Shown here in pieces: positions 52,600-61,387 of a stretch of 64,000 bases of DNA. Position 1 is the first letter of the stretch. Each line of letters starts with the position of its first letter. The position numbers and the translations under genes are program-made. Below the pieces are notes generated by a model. The model ran no database searches and was not told the origin of the DNA. It saw only the letters and a list, made by a program, of their open reading frames with translations. Source of the DNA: Clostridia bacterium (lineage in GTDB: Bacteria > Bacillota > Clostridia > UBA1381); NCBI GenBank assembly GCA_017404065.1, contig JAFRDB010000106.1:1-64000 (forward strand), in the 5' to 3' direction.

Positions 52600-52625
52600 T
52601 ATAGTCTACCTCACTTTAATTAATA

Positions 52626-52655
52626 ATTATACACTATAATGATACCTGTTGTCAA
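52626..52655 (-). promoter_or_regulatory. Sigma-A promoter of pcrA
   Basis: On the minus strand TTGACA (52650-52655) and TATAAT (52626-52631), 18 bp apart, directly before the start at 52599. Confidence 0.7.
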
Positions 52656-52790
52656 TCGGCTTATGAAACAAAATAATATGATAAAAAAAACCAAAAATGC
52701 CATGCTTTTTTGACCCAAATAAAGAATATCTTTTACGGTATACATGGGATACAAAACTCAAAAAATAAAATGAAAGGACGGTGATAAGAT

Positions 52791-53753
52791 GTGATAAAAA
52801 ACAAAATCTGGTTTGCGGCGGTTTTTATGACCGCCTTTATTCCGCGTGTCTATGCCGCACAGGTCGAGGTATCCGGCGAGTGTGTGGGCGTTAAGCTTTA
52901 TACGGAAGGGCTTATAGTTTGCGATACCGCAGTTCTGACGGAACGGGACGGCACAAAACGCAATATTGCCGCGGAATACGATATCGAAAAGGGCGACGTG
53001 ATAACCGCGGTAGGCGGCATGACGCCCGATACTAACGAAGCGCTCATTGATGCGATAGACAGCTGCAACGGATGCATTACTCTGACGCTAAAGCGCGGCA
53101 ACAGAGAACGCACCCTCGATATCGCTCCCGCGGACACCGACGAAGGCGCAAGGCTCGGACTTTGGCTGCGCGACAGCACTGCAGGCTTTGGCACTGTGAC
53201 CTGCTATGTCGGCAACAGGTTTGCCGCGCTCGGTCATGGGATATGTGATGTCGATACAGGAAATATTATGCCCGTAGGCAGAGGAATTATACAGGAAAGC
53301 GAAAATCTGTTTATAACAAAAAGCCACATGGGTATACCGGGAGCAATCACCGGTGAGATCGAAGGCGAGGTGCTCGGAACGATAACGGAGAACCGCGAAA
53401 ACGGACTGTTTGGCACAGCAGAAAAGCACAGCGGCATCATAATGGAGACAGAGGAAAAATCTGCGATTTGCCGCGGCGCAGCGACTATGCTCGCAGATGT
53501 TGACGGCAAAGGCGTTAAAGAATACAGCATAGAAATAAAGCGCATCCTGCCCGGAGATGACGGGCGGGATATGATAATAAAGATCACGGATGATGCGCTT
53601 ATAGAAAAAACCGGCGGCATCGTTCAGGGGATGAGCGGCGCGCCGATCATACAGAACGGTAAGCTTGCGGGCGCGGTCACGCATGTGTTCTTAAGCGATA
53701 CCCGCTCCGGCTACGCAATAGCCGCGGAAAATCTGCTTGAGGGAATGATATAA
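52791..53753 (+). CDS. spoIVB: SpoIVB-type sporulation serine peptidase, 320 aa
   Basis: A signal-anchor (to about residue 22) and a PDZ-like domain (about 25-110, DIEKGDVITAVGGMTPDTNE) lead into the S55 peptidase domain with RLGLWLRDSTAGFGTVTCY, His149 (AALGHGICD) and Ser282 (GIVQGMSGAPII), the catalytic pair of SpoIVB. In sporulation SpoIVB is secreted by the forespore and triggers pro-sigma-K processing in the mother cell. GTG 52791 follows a GGTGAT-like site. The protein is about 100 residues shorter than Bacillus SpoIVB, mainly at the N-terminal side. Here it does not neighbour spo0A. Confidence 0.9.
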   Translation: MIKNKIWFAAVFMTAFIPRVYAAQVEVSGECVGVKLYTEGLIVCDTAVLTERDGTKRNIAAEYDIEKGDVITAVGGMTPDTNEALIDAIDSCNGCITLTLKRGNRERTLDIAPADTDEGARLGLWLRDSTAGFGTVTCYVGNRFAALGHGICDVDTGNIMPVGRGIIQESENLFITKSHMGIPGAITGEIEGEVLGTITENRENGLFGTAEKHSGIIMETEEKSAICRGAATMLADVDGKGVKEYSIEIKRILPGDDGRDMIIKITDDALIEKTGGIVQGMSGAPIIQNGKLAGAVTHVFLSDTRSGYAIAAENLLEGMI

Positions 53754-53770
53754 GGAGTCTCTTAAGGCAT

Positions 53771-53810
53771 CCACGGAAAAGGCAGCTTCATGGACTGTCT
53801 CCTTCCGTGG
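53771..53810. terminator. Inverted repeat between spoIVB and the CDF gene
   Basis: CCACGGAA (53771-53778) pairs with TTCCGTGG (53803-53810). The right arm is inside the last codons of the convergent CDF gene. A possible bidirectional terminator. Confidence 0.45.
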
Positions 53811-54669
53811 GTGTCGGGTTTACATGAACCATGCAGTGCTTTACGTTTTTAAAGGATTCCTCCACGCGACGGTGTACATTCTCCGCTATGAGATGGGCGT
53901 TGAACAGCGTGAGGCTTGCATCCTCGGATATCTCCACATCCACATATATCTTTGAACCAAAGCGTCGGGTCCTGATAAGGTCTATAGACTGAACTCCGTC
54001 AGTCTCAATAATGATCTTTTTTAGCTCTGCTATCTCATCCTCGTCACAGGAACGGTCGACCAGGTCATTTACAGCTTCGATAAATATATCATACGCCGCC
54101 TTACATATCATCAGAGATATAAGGATGCTCGCTACCGGCTCCAGTACAGCGATACCCAAATATGCTCCGCCCGCTCCTATGAGCGCACCAACAGACGAAA
54201 ACGCATCCGAGCGATGATGCCACGCATCAGCAAGGAGGGACTGTGAGCCGATATCCTTCGCGGCACGGCGCGTGTAATGATACATCCATTCCTTGACCGC
54301 AATGGATATCGCTGCAGCGGCAAGCGCGGCGATCCCCGGCGTTTTTATCGTATCGGTATGCCGGAGCATCCCAATCGCGGAGCGGCAGATGCCTACGGCA
54401 GTTGCAGCCAGTGTTACGGCGAGAATGATAGAAAATATACACTCTATACGTTCGTGACCGTATGGGTGATCGTCATCGGATTCCTTTGCGGATATGTTTA
54501 TCCCTATCAATACCATGACGGTAGAAAATATGTCTGATACAGAATGCACGGCATCAGAAATAAGCGCCTGAGAATGCGCGAAAATCCCCGCCGCGAGCTT
54601 CATAAGCGCAAGCAATGTATTCACGAGCATAGTTATAACTGATACCCTGTTTGCTTTTTTTGTATCCAT
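53788..54669 (-). CDS. Cation diffusion facilitator (CDF) transporter, 293 aa
   Basis: Six membrane helices with the paired metal-site motifs ALISDAVHSVSDIFS (helix 2, HxxxD) and LLADAWHHRSDAFSS (helix 5), the DDHPYGHERIE loop, and a C-terminal cytoplasmic domain (about 205-290) ending with KHCMVHVNP. It exports divalent metal ions such as Zn2+, Fe2+ or Mn2+ by proton antiport; the helix-2 HxxxD plus helix-5 HxxxD form does not settle the metal. A GGAGG site precedes the start. Confidence 0.92.
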   Translation of the reverse strand: MDTKKANRVSVITMLVNTLLALMKLAAGIFAHSQALISDAVHSVSDIFSTVMVLIGINISAKESDDDHPYGHERIECIFSIILAVTLAATAVGICRSAIGMLRHTDTIKTPGIAALAAAAISIAVKEWMYHYTRRAAKDIGSQSLLADAWHHRSDAFSSVGALIGAGGAYLGIAVLEPVASILISLMICKAAYDIFIEAVNDLVDRSCDEDEIAELKKIIIETDGVQSIDLIRTRRFGSKIYVDVEISEDASLTLFNAHLIAENVHRRVEESFKNVKHCMVHVNPTPTEGDSP

Positions 54670-54999
54670 GACGCATACGACCTCCTTAATTCAGCTTACA
54701 TTTAAATCTAAGCAACGCTCCTGCTTTGCTTGCAAGGAGCAGAGCTTGCGACAGATTGCAATCAGCGCAGGGAGCGTTAGCTCCTCAGGGTTTCAGCGAG
54801 AGATTAAAGCTCTCGCTGAAACCCTGAAATGGAACCCACCTCCTCAGAGGTTGGGGACATCTGCGTATATGTTATATTATGTGCTGTATCCGCCCTATGA
54901 TACAATTTTATCAACTTAATAATACATAGTCAAGCGCAACTTATGATAGCACATTCAAATTTTATATAGTTTCTACCGCTGTATATCTGTAAAAAACGC
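54670..54999. other. Hairpin-rich intergenic region
   Basis: About 330 bp without a gene. It contains imperfect pairings AACGCTCC/GGAGCGTT (about 54713-54777) with an inner GCTCC/GGAGC stem, the very stable hairpin at 54785-54827, and a third stem CCACCTC/GAGGTTGG (about 54835-54856). The three in a row form a structured block between divergent genes. Confidence 0.5.
54785..54827. repeat. Perfect 18-bp-stem hairpin
   Basis: 18-bp perfect arms (54785-54802 and 54810-54827, core GGGTTTCAGCGAGAG) with a 7-nt loop ATTAAAG. There is no T-run, so it is not a plain terminator. It may be a small palindromic element or an RNA structure. Confidence 0.65.
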
Positions 55000-55028
55000 T
55001 TGACAACTTGCTCATTTTAAGATAATAT
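55000..55028 (+). promoter_or_regulatory. Sigma-A promoter of the nad operon
   Basis: TTGACA (55000-55005), 17-bp spacer, TAATAT (55023-55028), about 36 bp before nadE. Confidence 0.65.
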
Positions 55029-55064
55029 CATATTAATATTTAAACTGCATGGAGGAACAAGGAT

Positions 55065-55790
55065 ATGTTTGATGCGGAAAAGGTAAAAAAAGATTGTATC
55101 GAATGGATCCGTGATTTTTTTGAAAAGAACGGAAATGGCTGCAATGCCGTAGTAGGTATTTCGGGCGGCAAAGACAGCTCGGTAGTTGCCGCGCTCTGTG
55201 TTGAAGCGCTCGGCAAGGATCGTGTCATAGGCGTGCTGATGCCAAACGGCGTGCAGCCGGATATAGATATGGCGGAGCTGCTTGTTAAGCATCTCGGTAT
55301 AAGATACTATGTTATAAATATAAAAGATGCGACCGAGGGGCTGATAAAGAGTATACCGTTTGAGCTTGGCACACAGAGCATGACAAATCTCCCGCCGAGG
55401 ATAAGGATGACGACCCTTTATGCGGTATCACAGAGTCATAACGGCAGGGTTGCAAACACCTGCAATCTTTCAGAGGACTGGGTAGGCTATTCAACGCGCT
55501 ATGGCGACAGCGCAGGGGATTTCAGCCCGTGCTCACACCTTACTGTCCAAGAGGTCAAGGCTATAGGCAGACTTTTAGGACTGCCGCAGGTTCTCATTGA
55601 CAAGGTTCCGACAGACGGGCTTTGCGGAAAGACAGACGAGGATAACCTCGGCTTTACCTACGCGGAGCTTGACAGATATATACGCGAAGGAAAGATAGAA
55701 GATGCGGAGAAGAAGGCACGGATAGACCGGCTGCATAAGATCAACCGGTTTAAGCTGGAGGTAATGCCGTCATTCGTACCGGATATATAA
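55065..55790 (+). CDS. nadE: NAD+ synthetase NadE, 241 aa
   Basis: The P-loop GISGGKDSS (residues 31-39) of N-type ATP pyrophosphatases is present, with GVLMPNGVQPDIDMAELLVK, NTCNLSEDWVGYSTRYGDSA and VPTDGLCGKTDEDNLGFTYA, all typical of NH3-dependent NAD+ synthetase. There is no glutaminase domain, so free ammonia is the amide donor. The enzyme makes NAD+ from deamido-NAD+ and ATP. The neighbour (55819) supplies the adenylyl-transfer step of NAD synthesis. Confidence 0.95.
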   Translation: MFDAEKVKKDCIEWIRDFFEKNGNGCNAVVGISGGKDSSVVAALCVEALGKDRVIGVLMPNGVQPDIDMAELLVKHLGIRYYVINIKDATEGLIKSIPFELGTQSMTNLPPRIRMTTLYAVSQSHNGRVANTCNLSEDWVGYSTRYGDSAGDFSPCSHLTVQEVKAIGRLLGLPQVLIDKVPTDGLCGKTDEDNLGFTYAELDRYIREGKIEDAEKKARIDRLHKINRFKLEVMPSFVPDI

Positions 55791-55818
55791 GTTTGGAAAG
55801 GATCTAATTATTTTAAAC

Positions 55819-56373
55819 ATGTTTAGTAAACCATATAAGCTCGGGATAATTGTCGGCAGATTTCAGACCTTACATCTCGGCCATCAGGACATAATAGACA
55901 GGGCAGCGGAGCTGTGTTCAAATGTCGGTGTGTTCATAGGCTCATCGCAGGAATCCGGCACAGAAAAAAACCCGTTCAGCTATGAGCTGCGGAAATCACT
56001 GATCGAATGCATTTACGGTGACAGAATAAACATATTTCCACTGCCGGATATCGGAGTAGGCAACACATCAAAATGGGGCGACTATATCCTTGATAACGTC
56101 ATGCAGCGATTTGGCAGACAGGCGGATATATTCATCTCCGGCAAAGAGGAACGGCGGCTTGATTGGCTTAGCAGCTCTGCCGGTCTTGGCATTGCAGAAA
56201 TGTATATTCCAAAGTCCATAAAAATATCCGCATCAGAGCTGCGCGAGCTTTTTATAAACGGAGATATAAAGGCATGGATGCGGTTTACCGATAAGCGCCT
56301 CTGGCCGAGATTTGATGAGCTGCGCGGTATTGTGTTAAATTCATATAAAAACAAGAATACCGCAAGCATCTGA
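55819..56373 (+). CDS. NMN adenylyltransferase-type nucleotidyltransferase, 184 aa
   Basis: The start KLGIIVGRFQTLHLGHQDII carries the HxGH motif (His19-His22) of the nucleotidyltransferase superfamily; GVFIGSSQESGTEKNPFSYE and the late KISASELRE (the ISxS-like motif) place it with NadM/NadR-type NMN adenylyltransferases rather than NadD. It joins ATP with NMN or NaMN. Twenty-eight bp after nadE on the same strand, it shares the pathway. The ribosome site (AAAGGA) is rather far from the ATG. Confidence 0.85.
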   Translation: MFSKPYKLGIIVGRFQTLHLGHQDIIDRAAELCSNVGVFIGSSQESGTEKNPFSYELRKSLIECIYGDRINIFPLPDIGVGNTSKWGDYILDNVMQRFGRQADIFISGKEERRLDWLSSSAGLGIAEMYIPKSIKISASELRELFINGDIKAWMRFTDKRLWPRFDELRGIVLNSYKNKNTASI

Positions 56374-56505
56374 GAGACCCGTAGCAAAGCTTTCCGATAC
56401 GCCAGGCAAGGCAATGTGCATGGAGACGGATTATCTGGAATACCTGAAACGTTCTGTCGATTTCAGAATAAACAGAGAAGCTAAGATATAAGTATATATG
56501 ATGAA

Positions 56506-56535
56506 ACAGGGAGCCGAAACCAGCCCCCTGTTTTT
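56506..56535 (+). terminator. Terminator after the nad operon
   Basis: ACAGGG-A-GC (56506-56514) pairs with GC-C-CCCTGT (56523-56531), followed by TTTTT. It lies just before the convergent yoeB gene. Confidence 0.6.
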
Positions 56536-56541
56536 ACGATA

Positions 56542-56805
56542 TTACTTATCTCTGTAGTGAGAACCGCACTGAACGCTTTTAATAACATCATTTTCAATGC
56601 GATAAACTATTCTGTTGCATTCATCAATACGTCTGCTCCAGTATGCAGAAAGATCACCTGTGAGACGCTCCGGCTTGCCTATACCCTTATATCCGTTACG
56701 ATCCATATCCTTCAGCAAATTATTAATTCTGTTCAGCGTCTTTCTATCCTGCTTCTGCCAATAGGTATAATCCTCCCACGCTTCGTCAGTCCACGCCTTA
56801 ATCAT
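56542..56805 (-). CDS. yoeB: YoeB/Txe-family toxin, 87 aa
   Basis: A close match to YoeB in length and motifs: TDEAWEDYTYWQKQDRKTLN, GKPERLTGDLSAYWSRRI and the end CGSHYRD. The residues known to be needed in E. coli YoeB align in number as well: Glu46, Arg65, His83 and Tyr84. YoeB cuts mRNA at the ribosome A site when freed from its antitoxin. It overlaps the antitoxin gene by 8 bp. Confidence 0.93.
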   Translation of the reverse strand: MIKAWTDEAWEDYTYWQKQDRKTLNRINNLLKDMDRNGYKGIGKPERLTGDLSAYWSRRIDECNRIVYRIENDVIKSVQCGSHYRDK

Positions 56806-57061
56806 CTAAGTTTACCTCATGGATCGTTCCGCCGGTCGCTTCCATCTGAGCCACAGATCTTTTCAGCCTCTCAATGTTAGCAGCACTGTAAAACGGATCA
56901 CCATCAGAAGAAATCTCAAACGGTATTCTTCTTTCTCTTACAGCTTTTTTTGCAAACACAACAAAGGCTGTTGTCATACTCATGCCTATATCCGAGCAAA
57001 AGTTGTCAAACTGTCTTTTTAGATCTTCATCCATTCGTATGCTTACATTTGTCTGTGCCAT
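56798..57061 (-). CDS. RelB/DinJ-family antitoxin, 87 aa
   Basis: The N-terminal ribbon-helix-helix (TNVSIRMDEDLKRQFDNFCS, then MSMTTAFVVFAKKAVRE) and RRIPFEI-type segment are those of RelB/DinJ antitoxins; the C-terminal tail (MEATGGTIHEVNLDD) should wrap the toxin. Pairing a DinJ-type antitoxin with a YoeB toxin is a known mixed combination. It is encoded first, with an overlapping toxin. The palindrome TATTATATAATA on its promoter is the likely autoregulatory operator. Confidence 0.9.
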   Translation of the reverse strand: MAQTNVSIRMDEDLKRQFDNFCSDIGMSMTTAFVVFAKKAVRERRIPFEISSDGDPFYSAANIERLKRSVAQMEATGGTIHEVNLDD

Positions 57062-57076
57062 AATATCATCTCCTCG

Positions 57077-57111
57077 TATTATATAATATCAAAACTTCAA
57101 TGCATTGTCAA
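57077..57111 (-). promoter_or_regulatory. Promoter and operator of the toxin-antitoxin pair
   Basis: On the minus strand TTGACA (57106-57111) and TATTAT (57083-57088) are 17 bp apart. The perfect palindrome TATTATATAATA (57077-57088) covers the -10 box and is a good operator for the antitoxin complex. Confidence 0.7.
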
Positions 57112-57450
57112 GAAATTTCTGTACAAAATGAATCATCAATATTTTCTATTTGATATCTTTATACGGCTATACAGTTCAGGAGATATAATTGAATATACGG
57201 AGAACTGAGATGAATAAGTAAACCTCATTGAAGATTATTATTATGGCGATATCATCGATTCCGTTTCCCATATTATAAATGATCGGCCGAACACAGACGG
57301 AAATATAACCGACACTGTAGACATTCCCGGCAGAGTAAGTATAAAAGAATATCCTTATACCGAAACAACAACTATTATCCGGTAAACAACAAAAGAGTAA
57401 GCTTTTATTATAGTCGATAATTTCTATTATTACATGGAGGAATACTGAAA
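57112..57450. other. Gene debris upstream of the toxin-antitoxin pair
   Basis: No intact gene. On the plus strand 57227-57385 is open for 53 codons up to a stop (ending KEYPYTETTTIIR) but has no start codon or ribosome site, and looks like the 3' end of a lost gene. The minus-strand open frame over the same bases has no good start either. Confidence 0.4.
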
Positions 57451-57451
57451 A

Positions 57452-57488
57452 GACGCTCATGCAACACCTTCGTAACTGCATGAGCGTC
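57452..57488. terminator. Terminator after the second flippase gene
   Basis: Perfect 12-bp stem GACGCTCATGCA (57452-57463) and its complement (57477-57488), 13-nt loop, with T-rich tails on both strands. Confidence 0.8.
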
Positions 57489-57517
57489 ATCTCTTTTTCA
57501 AATTCCGCTTTTCACTT

Positions 57518-59278
57518 TCAACTTTCCTTATATATCCCCCGCCTTACGAGCAGCGAATATATCCTCTCGCCCGCCGGCAGGAGCAGTATGTCATCCCTGT
57601 TCATAATATGCAGACGAAGCACGAAGCCTAAATATACCACTGCTGCCACGGCTATCGCCGCCGCCGACGCGATAAGATTGTTCACATAGCCAGCGCCAAG
57701 CACCGCAAACATAGCCCGATATACACCGAACGCCGCAATACCCATTGCCGCGCCCGACATGAGCGGCTTCACCACAAACTTCCCGGCAGTTATCCTTAAC
57801 GGTATGTACCGTATAAGCACCATAAAGTTCACAAGAAACGCCACAAGCTGACACGCGATCGATGAGATCGCCGCGCCGTAAATGTTTACAGACGGCATAC
57901 TTATAAGCACTATATTAAGCGCTACCTTGCACACACATCCGGCAAGGATACCTATTGCCGGTATGAACACCTTACCTATACCCTGAAGTGCGCCGGTAAG
58001 CGTCTGTGTAAGTGCGCTGAATATCAGAGCCACCGCCATGATCGCAAGCAGGTCTGCGCCGTCAGAGGTCGCGGGGTATATTATTTTATATATAGGCTGC
58101 GCAAGCGTTATAAATCCGATCGCGCATGGGAGTATCAGAAGTATGGATATAAGGAACGAATACGACGTCTTAGACGATGCTTCCGCAGTATCGCCCTTTG
58201 CAAGAGCGCCCGCAATTGACGGAACAAGCACCGTTGCAAACGCAATATTCAGCGCAAGCGGCATATTAAAGATCGTGTCGCTCTTTGAGAGCATTCCGGA
58301 CAGGAATACAGCCTCCTTATTCAGCTGCGCCGCCGTAGGATGCGCTATTGCCGCCTGTCCCGCTCTTGCCGGTATACCGGACGCAAACGCAGCTTCGATA
58401 CCGCGCGTTATGGTCGCAAGATCGACAACACGATTGACAGCGGTTATTATGGACGCAAGCGAGATCGGTACAGAGAGCATTAGTATCATTTTTATCAATC
58501 CGCGCGTTGAAGTTGTAAGCTCTGCCGCTGACGATCTGCCTATACTTTCATATATACCCTTTTTACGCCTATTATAAAAAAACACAAGATAAATAAATGA
58601 TATAAGCGTTGCAAGCGAGCTTGCAGCATTCGCCCAAGCGGCAAGTATTTCCGGCGGAGTTACACTCTCTCTGCCCATATCATATAGCATTGTCAGTTTT
58701 GTAAGCACTGCCATAAACGCCGGCATAGACCCGACAGCAGCCACAACAAGAACAATGGTAAGCCCGCACTTAAAGACCTGCTCAAGCATCTGTGAGAAGC
58801 TCGTTGCGCGCATATCGTTAAGTCCCTGGAAATAGCCGCGTATTACAGATGACACACAAACAAAAAATATCGACGGCGCAAGGGCGCGCATTACATACTG
58901 CGCTCCGTCCATGTTCACAACATATTTTGCGACAAACTCCGAGCCGATATACAAAAGCGCCGCGCATATCAGTCCAACTGCCGAAAACAGCTTGAACGCG
59001 GTAACAAATATCCTGTGCGCCGACTTGTAATCGCCAAGTGCGGCGCGCTCTGATACCATCTTCGCTATAGCGTTGGGGATACCAACAGAGGATATAGCCA
59101 AAAGCACCGTATATACCTGAAAGCCCGCGTTATAGAAACCGTTGCCGCTGTTACCGAAGCCGTCTATATTGGTTATGACCATTCTGTACACAAGTCCGAG
59201 CATCTTTACCATGATCTGCGCAAACAGGATCATAATAACATTGCCCATAAACGACTGTGTCTTTTGTTTTTTATCCAT
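57518..59278 (-). CDS. MurJ/SpoVB-type polysaccharide flippase, 586 aa
   Basis: About fourteen membrane helices with the superfamily opening GNVIMILFAQIMVKMLGLVY and internal segments SSVIRGYFQGLNDMRATSFS and LLALMAVALIFSALTQTLTG-like, typical of YtgP/MurJ-type lipid-linked-precursor flippases. It is longer than the paralogue at 22357-23682 and more like the vegetative YtgP/Amj-independent group. It would move lipid II or teichoic-type precursors outward. It stands alone with its own terminator. Confidence 0.9.
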   Translation of the reverse strand: MDKKQKTQSFMGNVIMILFAQIMVKMLGLVYRMVITNIDGFGNSGNGFYNAGFQVYTVLLAISSVGIPNAIAKMVSERAALGDYKSAHRIFVTAFKLFSAVGLICAALLYIGSEFVAKYVVNMDGAQYVMRALAPSIFFVCVSSVIRGYFQGLNDMRATSFSQMLEQVFKCGLTIVLVVAAVGSMPAFMAVLTKLTMLYDMGRESVTPPEILAAWANAASSLATLISFIYLVFFYNRRKKGIYESIGRSSAAELTTSTRGLIKMILMLSVPISLASIITAVNRVVDLATITRGIEAAFASGIPARAGQAAIAHPTAAQLNKEAVFLSGMLSKSDTIFNMPLALNIAFATVLVPSIAGALAKGDTAEASSKTSYSFLISILLILPCAIGFITLAQPIYKIIYPATSDGADLLAIMAVALIFSALTQTLTGALQGIGKVFIPAIGILAGCVCKVALNIVLISMPSVNIYGAAISSIACQLVAFLVNFMVLIRYIPLRITAGKFVVKPLMSGAAMGIAAFGVYRAMFAVLGAGYVNNLIASAAAIAVAAVVYLGFVLRLHIMNRDDILLLPAGERIYSLLVRRGIYKES

Positions 59279-59373
59279 AACAATTCCCTTTCGATTTTTC
59301 TCATAATAACACGTGCTCAGCGCATCGATCCCCGAATATCCATTCTTGGGGCTTTTGCTGCAAAATTAAAACA

Positions 59374-59399
59374 AAACCGCTGCATTCTGCAGCGGCTTT
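59374..59399 (-). terminator. Terminator of tRNA-Gln
   Basis: CCGCTGCA (59377-59384) and TGCAGCGG (59388-59395) form a stem with a 3-nt loop; on the minus strand it is followed by TTTTG. It ends the tRNA transcript. Confidence 0.75.
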
Positions 59400-59402
59400 A
59401 TA

Positions 59403-59476
59403 TGGCTGCGGAATCAGGATTCGAACCCGAACAGAGTGAGTCAGAGTCACTAGTGCTACCCTTACACAATTCCGCA
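59403..59476 (-). tRNA. tRNA-Gln (CTG)
   Basis: The minus strand folds into a complete cloverleaf: acceptor TGCGGAA/TTCCGCA, D-stem GTGT/GCAC, anticodon stem AGTGA/TCACT with loop CTCTGAC (anticodon CTG, codon CAG), T-stem TCGGG/CCTGA with loop TTCGAAT, discriminator G and an encoded CCA. A terminator follows at 59374-59399. Confidence 0.93.
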
Positions 59477-59604
59477 ATATCTTAACGACAAATGCTATTA
59501 TAGCAGAACCCCTGCGATTTGTCAACACTTTTTTTTATTTTTACCTTGTTTAATTTTCACAAAATAAAATAAAAAACGACTTTGTTTTCTATTTAACTAC
59601 TGCG

Positions 59605-59633
59605 TTGAAAAAATTTTAACAAAGTGCTATAAT
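59605..59633 (+). promoter_or_regulatory. Sigma-A promoter of the decarboxylase operon
   Basis: TTGAAA (59605-59610), 17-bp spacer, TATAAT (59628-59633), leader of about 60 nt before ATG 59700. Confidence 0.75.
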
Positions 59634-59699
59634 ATAAAATAGGTAGGTTTAGGATGTTTGATCTTAGATCATCTATATATATACAGACGGAGGTTAATT

Positions 59700-61250
59700 A
59701 TGGGAACAGTTGATAAGCTGACCGAGCTTCAATTCCGCAGAAACAAGATCGAACAAGGCGGCGGCGAAGCAAAGATCAAAAAGCAGCATGATTCGGGTAA
59801 GCTAACTGCGCGAGAGCGCATAAACGCTCTGCTTGACTCAGGCAGCTTTGTTGAGACAGATGCTTTTGTCAGCCACAGATGTACCGATTTCGGTATGGAC
59901 GCGGTAGAGGCTCCGGGTGAGGGTGTCGTAACAGGCTACGGCACTGTTGACGGACGGCTTGTATATGTCTATTCACAGGACTTTACGGTAGTCGGCGGCT
60001 CGCTCGGTGAAATGCATGCAAAGAAGATATGTAAAGTAATGGATATGGCGGCCAAGATGGGTGCACCGATAATCGGCATGAACGATTCGGGCGGCGCTCG
60101 CATTCAGGAGGGCATAGACGCTCTCTCGGGCTTTGGCGAGATATTCTACAGAAACACCGTAAACAGCGGCGTTATCCCGCAGATAAGCGTTATTATGGGG
60201 CCATGTGCGGGCGGCGCGGTATATTCACCGGCGATAACAGACTTTATATTTATGGTGGATAAGACATCAAAGATGTTTATAACAGGTCCGCAGGTCATCC
60301 AATCGGTTACAGGCGAGGAGGTCTCAGCAGAGGATCTGGGCGGCAGCAAGGTGCACGCTGCAAAATCAGGCGTATGCCACTTCACAGCCGCATCCGACAA
60401 GGAGTGTATAGAGGATATAAAGAAGCTTTTAAGCTATCTGCCTTCAAACAATCTTGAGGAAGCGCCTTATACCGAACCGACAGACGCAATAAACCGTCTT
60501 TCGGAAAAGCTCACGACAATAGTGCCGGATAACCCCAACCAGGCGTATGACGTAAAGGAAGTTATTGCAGAGATCGTTGATAACGGCGAGTTCTTTGAGG
60601 TGCACAGCGAATTTGCAAAGAACATCGTTGTAGGATATGCGAGAATGAACGGAATGAGCGTCGGAATAGTTGCAAACCAACCTAAGGTAAAGGCGGGCTC
60701 ACTTGATATAGACGCATCAGACAAGGCAGCTCGATTTATACGCACCTGCGACAGCTTCAACATTCCGCTTATAACCTTCACAGACACGCCCGGTTACTTC
60801 CCCGGAGTTGATCAGGAGCAGGGCGGCATAATCAGAAAAGGCGCAAAGCTTTTGTATGCTTATTCCGAGGCAACCGTGCCGAAGATCAATGTTATCACAA
60901 GAAAGGCTTACGGCGGTGCGTACATCGCGATGAGCTCAAAGCATCTTTCAACAGATATAGTAATGGCATGGCCTACTGCGGAGATCGCAGTAATGGGCGC
61001 AGAGGGTGCCGCAAATATCATATTTAAAAACGATATAAAGTACAGCGATGACCCGATCCGCACAAGAGCAGAAAAGGTACAGGAGTACAGAGACCGCTTT
61101 GCGACACCGTTTGCGGCAGCAGCACGCGGCTATGTAGACGACGTTATAGAGCCGGATTCCACAAGACCGAGAATCATTGCAGCGCTTGAAATGCTCCGCT
61201 CAAAGAGAGATTCGAGACCGGCGAAGAAGCACGGCAACATCCCCGTATAG
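59700..61250 (+). CDS. mmdA: Acyl-CoA carboxyltransferase (methylmalonyl-CoA decarboxylase alpha type), 516 aa
   Basis: Two crotonase-like halves of a biotin-dependent carboxyltransferase: [53 protein letters not shown] and [15 protein letters not shown] in the first, [20 protein letters not shown] and [16 protein letters not shown] in the second. These fit MmdA or propionyl-CoA carboxylase beta. With a biotin carrier and a membrane beta subunit in the same operon, the methylmalonyl-CoA decarboxylase role is more likely: it moves CO2 from (S)-methylmalonyl-CoA to biotin. The start ATG 59700 follows GGAGG. Confidence 0.9.
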   Translation: MGTVDKLTELQFRRNKIEQGGGEAKIKKQHDSGKLTARERINALLDSGSFVETDAFVSHRCTDFGMDAVEAPGEGVVTGYGTVDGRLVYVYSQDFTVVGGSLGEMHAKKICKVMDMAAKMGAPIIGMNDSGGARIQEGIDALSGFGEIFYRNTVNSGVIPQISVIMGPCAGGAVYSPAITDFIFMVDKTSKMFITGPQVIQSVTGEEVSAEDLGGSKVHAAKSGVCHFTAASDKECIEDIKKLLSYLPSNNLEEAPYTEPTDAINRLSEKLTTIVPDNPNQAYDVKEVIAEIVDNGEFFEVHSEFAKNIVVGYARMNGMSVGIVANQPKVKAGSLDIDASDKAARFIRTCDSFNIPLITFTDTPGYFPGVDQEQGGIIRKGAKLLYAYSEATVPKINVITRKAYGGAYIAMSSKHLSTDIVMAWPTAEIAVMGAEGAANIIFKNDIKYSDDPIRTRAEKVQEYRDRFATPFAAAARGYVDDVIEPDSTRPRIIAALEMLRSKRDSRPAKKHGNIPV

Positions 61251-61352
61251 GTTTGGCAAAAATCGCCCATCTCGCACGTTTTCGCAAGCTCACATACACA
61301 AAGTATAGACTCGCTTGCTCAAACGCACGATATGAACGATTTTATCTCAAAC
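61251..61352. repeat. MITE-like palindromic element, copy 2
   Basis: Inverted copy of 44499-44601, directly after the mmdA stop and before the OadG-like gene. It was inserted inside the operon, where it adds a long hairpin to the transcript. Confidence 0.75.
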
Positions 61353-61387
61353 CTGATCTTTATATAATGATGAAAGGAGATATTGCT

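Noticed and set aside
57176-57490. 104-aa minus-strand frame
   Set aside because: No ribosome site, and it runs through the terminator hairpin of the flippase gene.
61253-61387. Extension of the OadG-like protein upstream of 61388
   Set aside because: It is read through the inserted palindrome and lacks a ribosome site.
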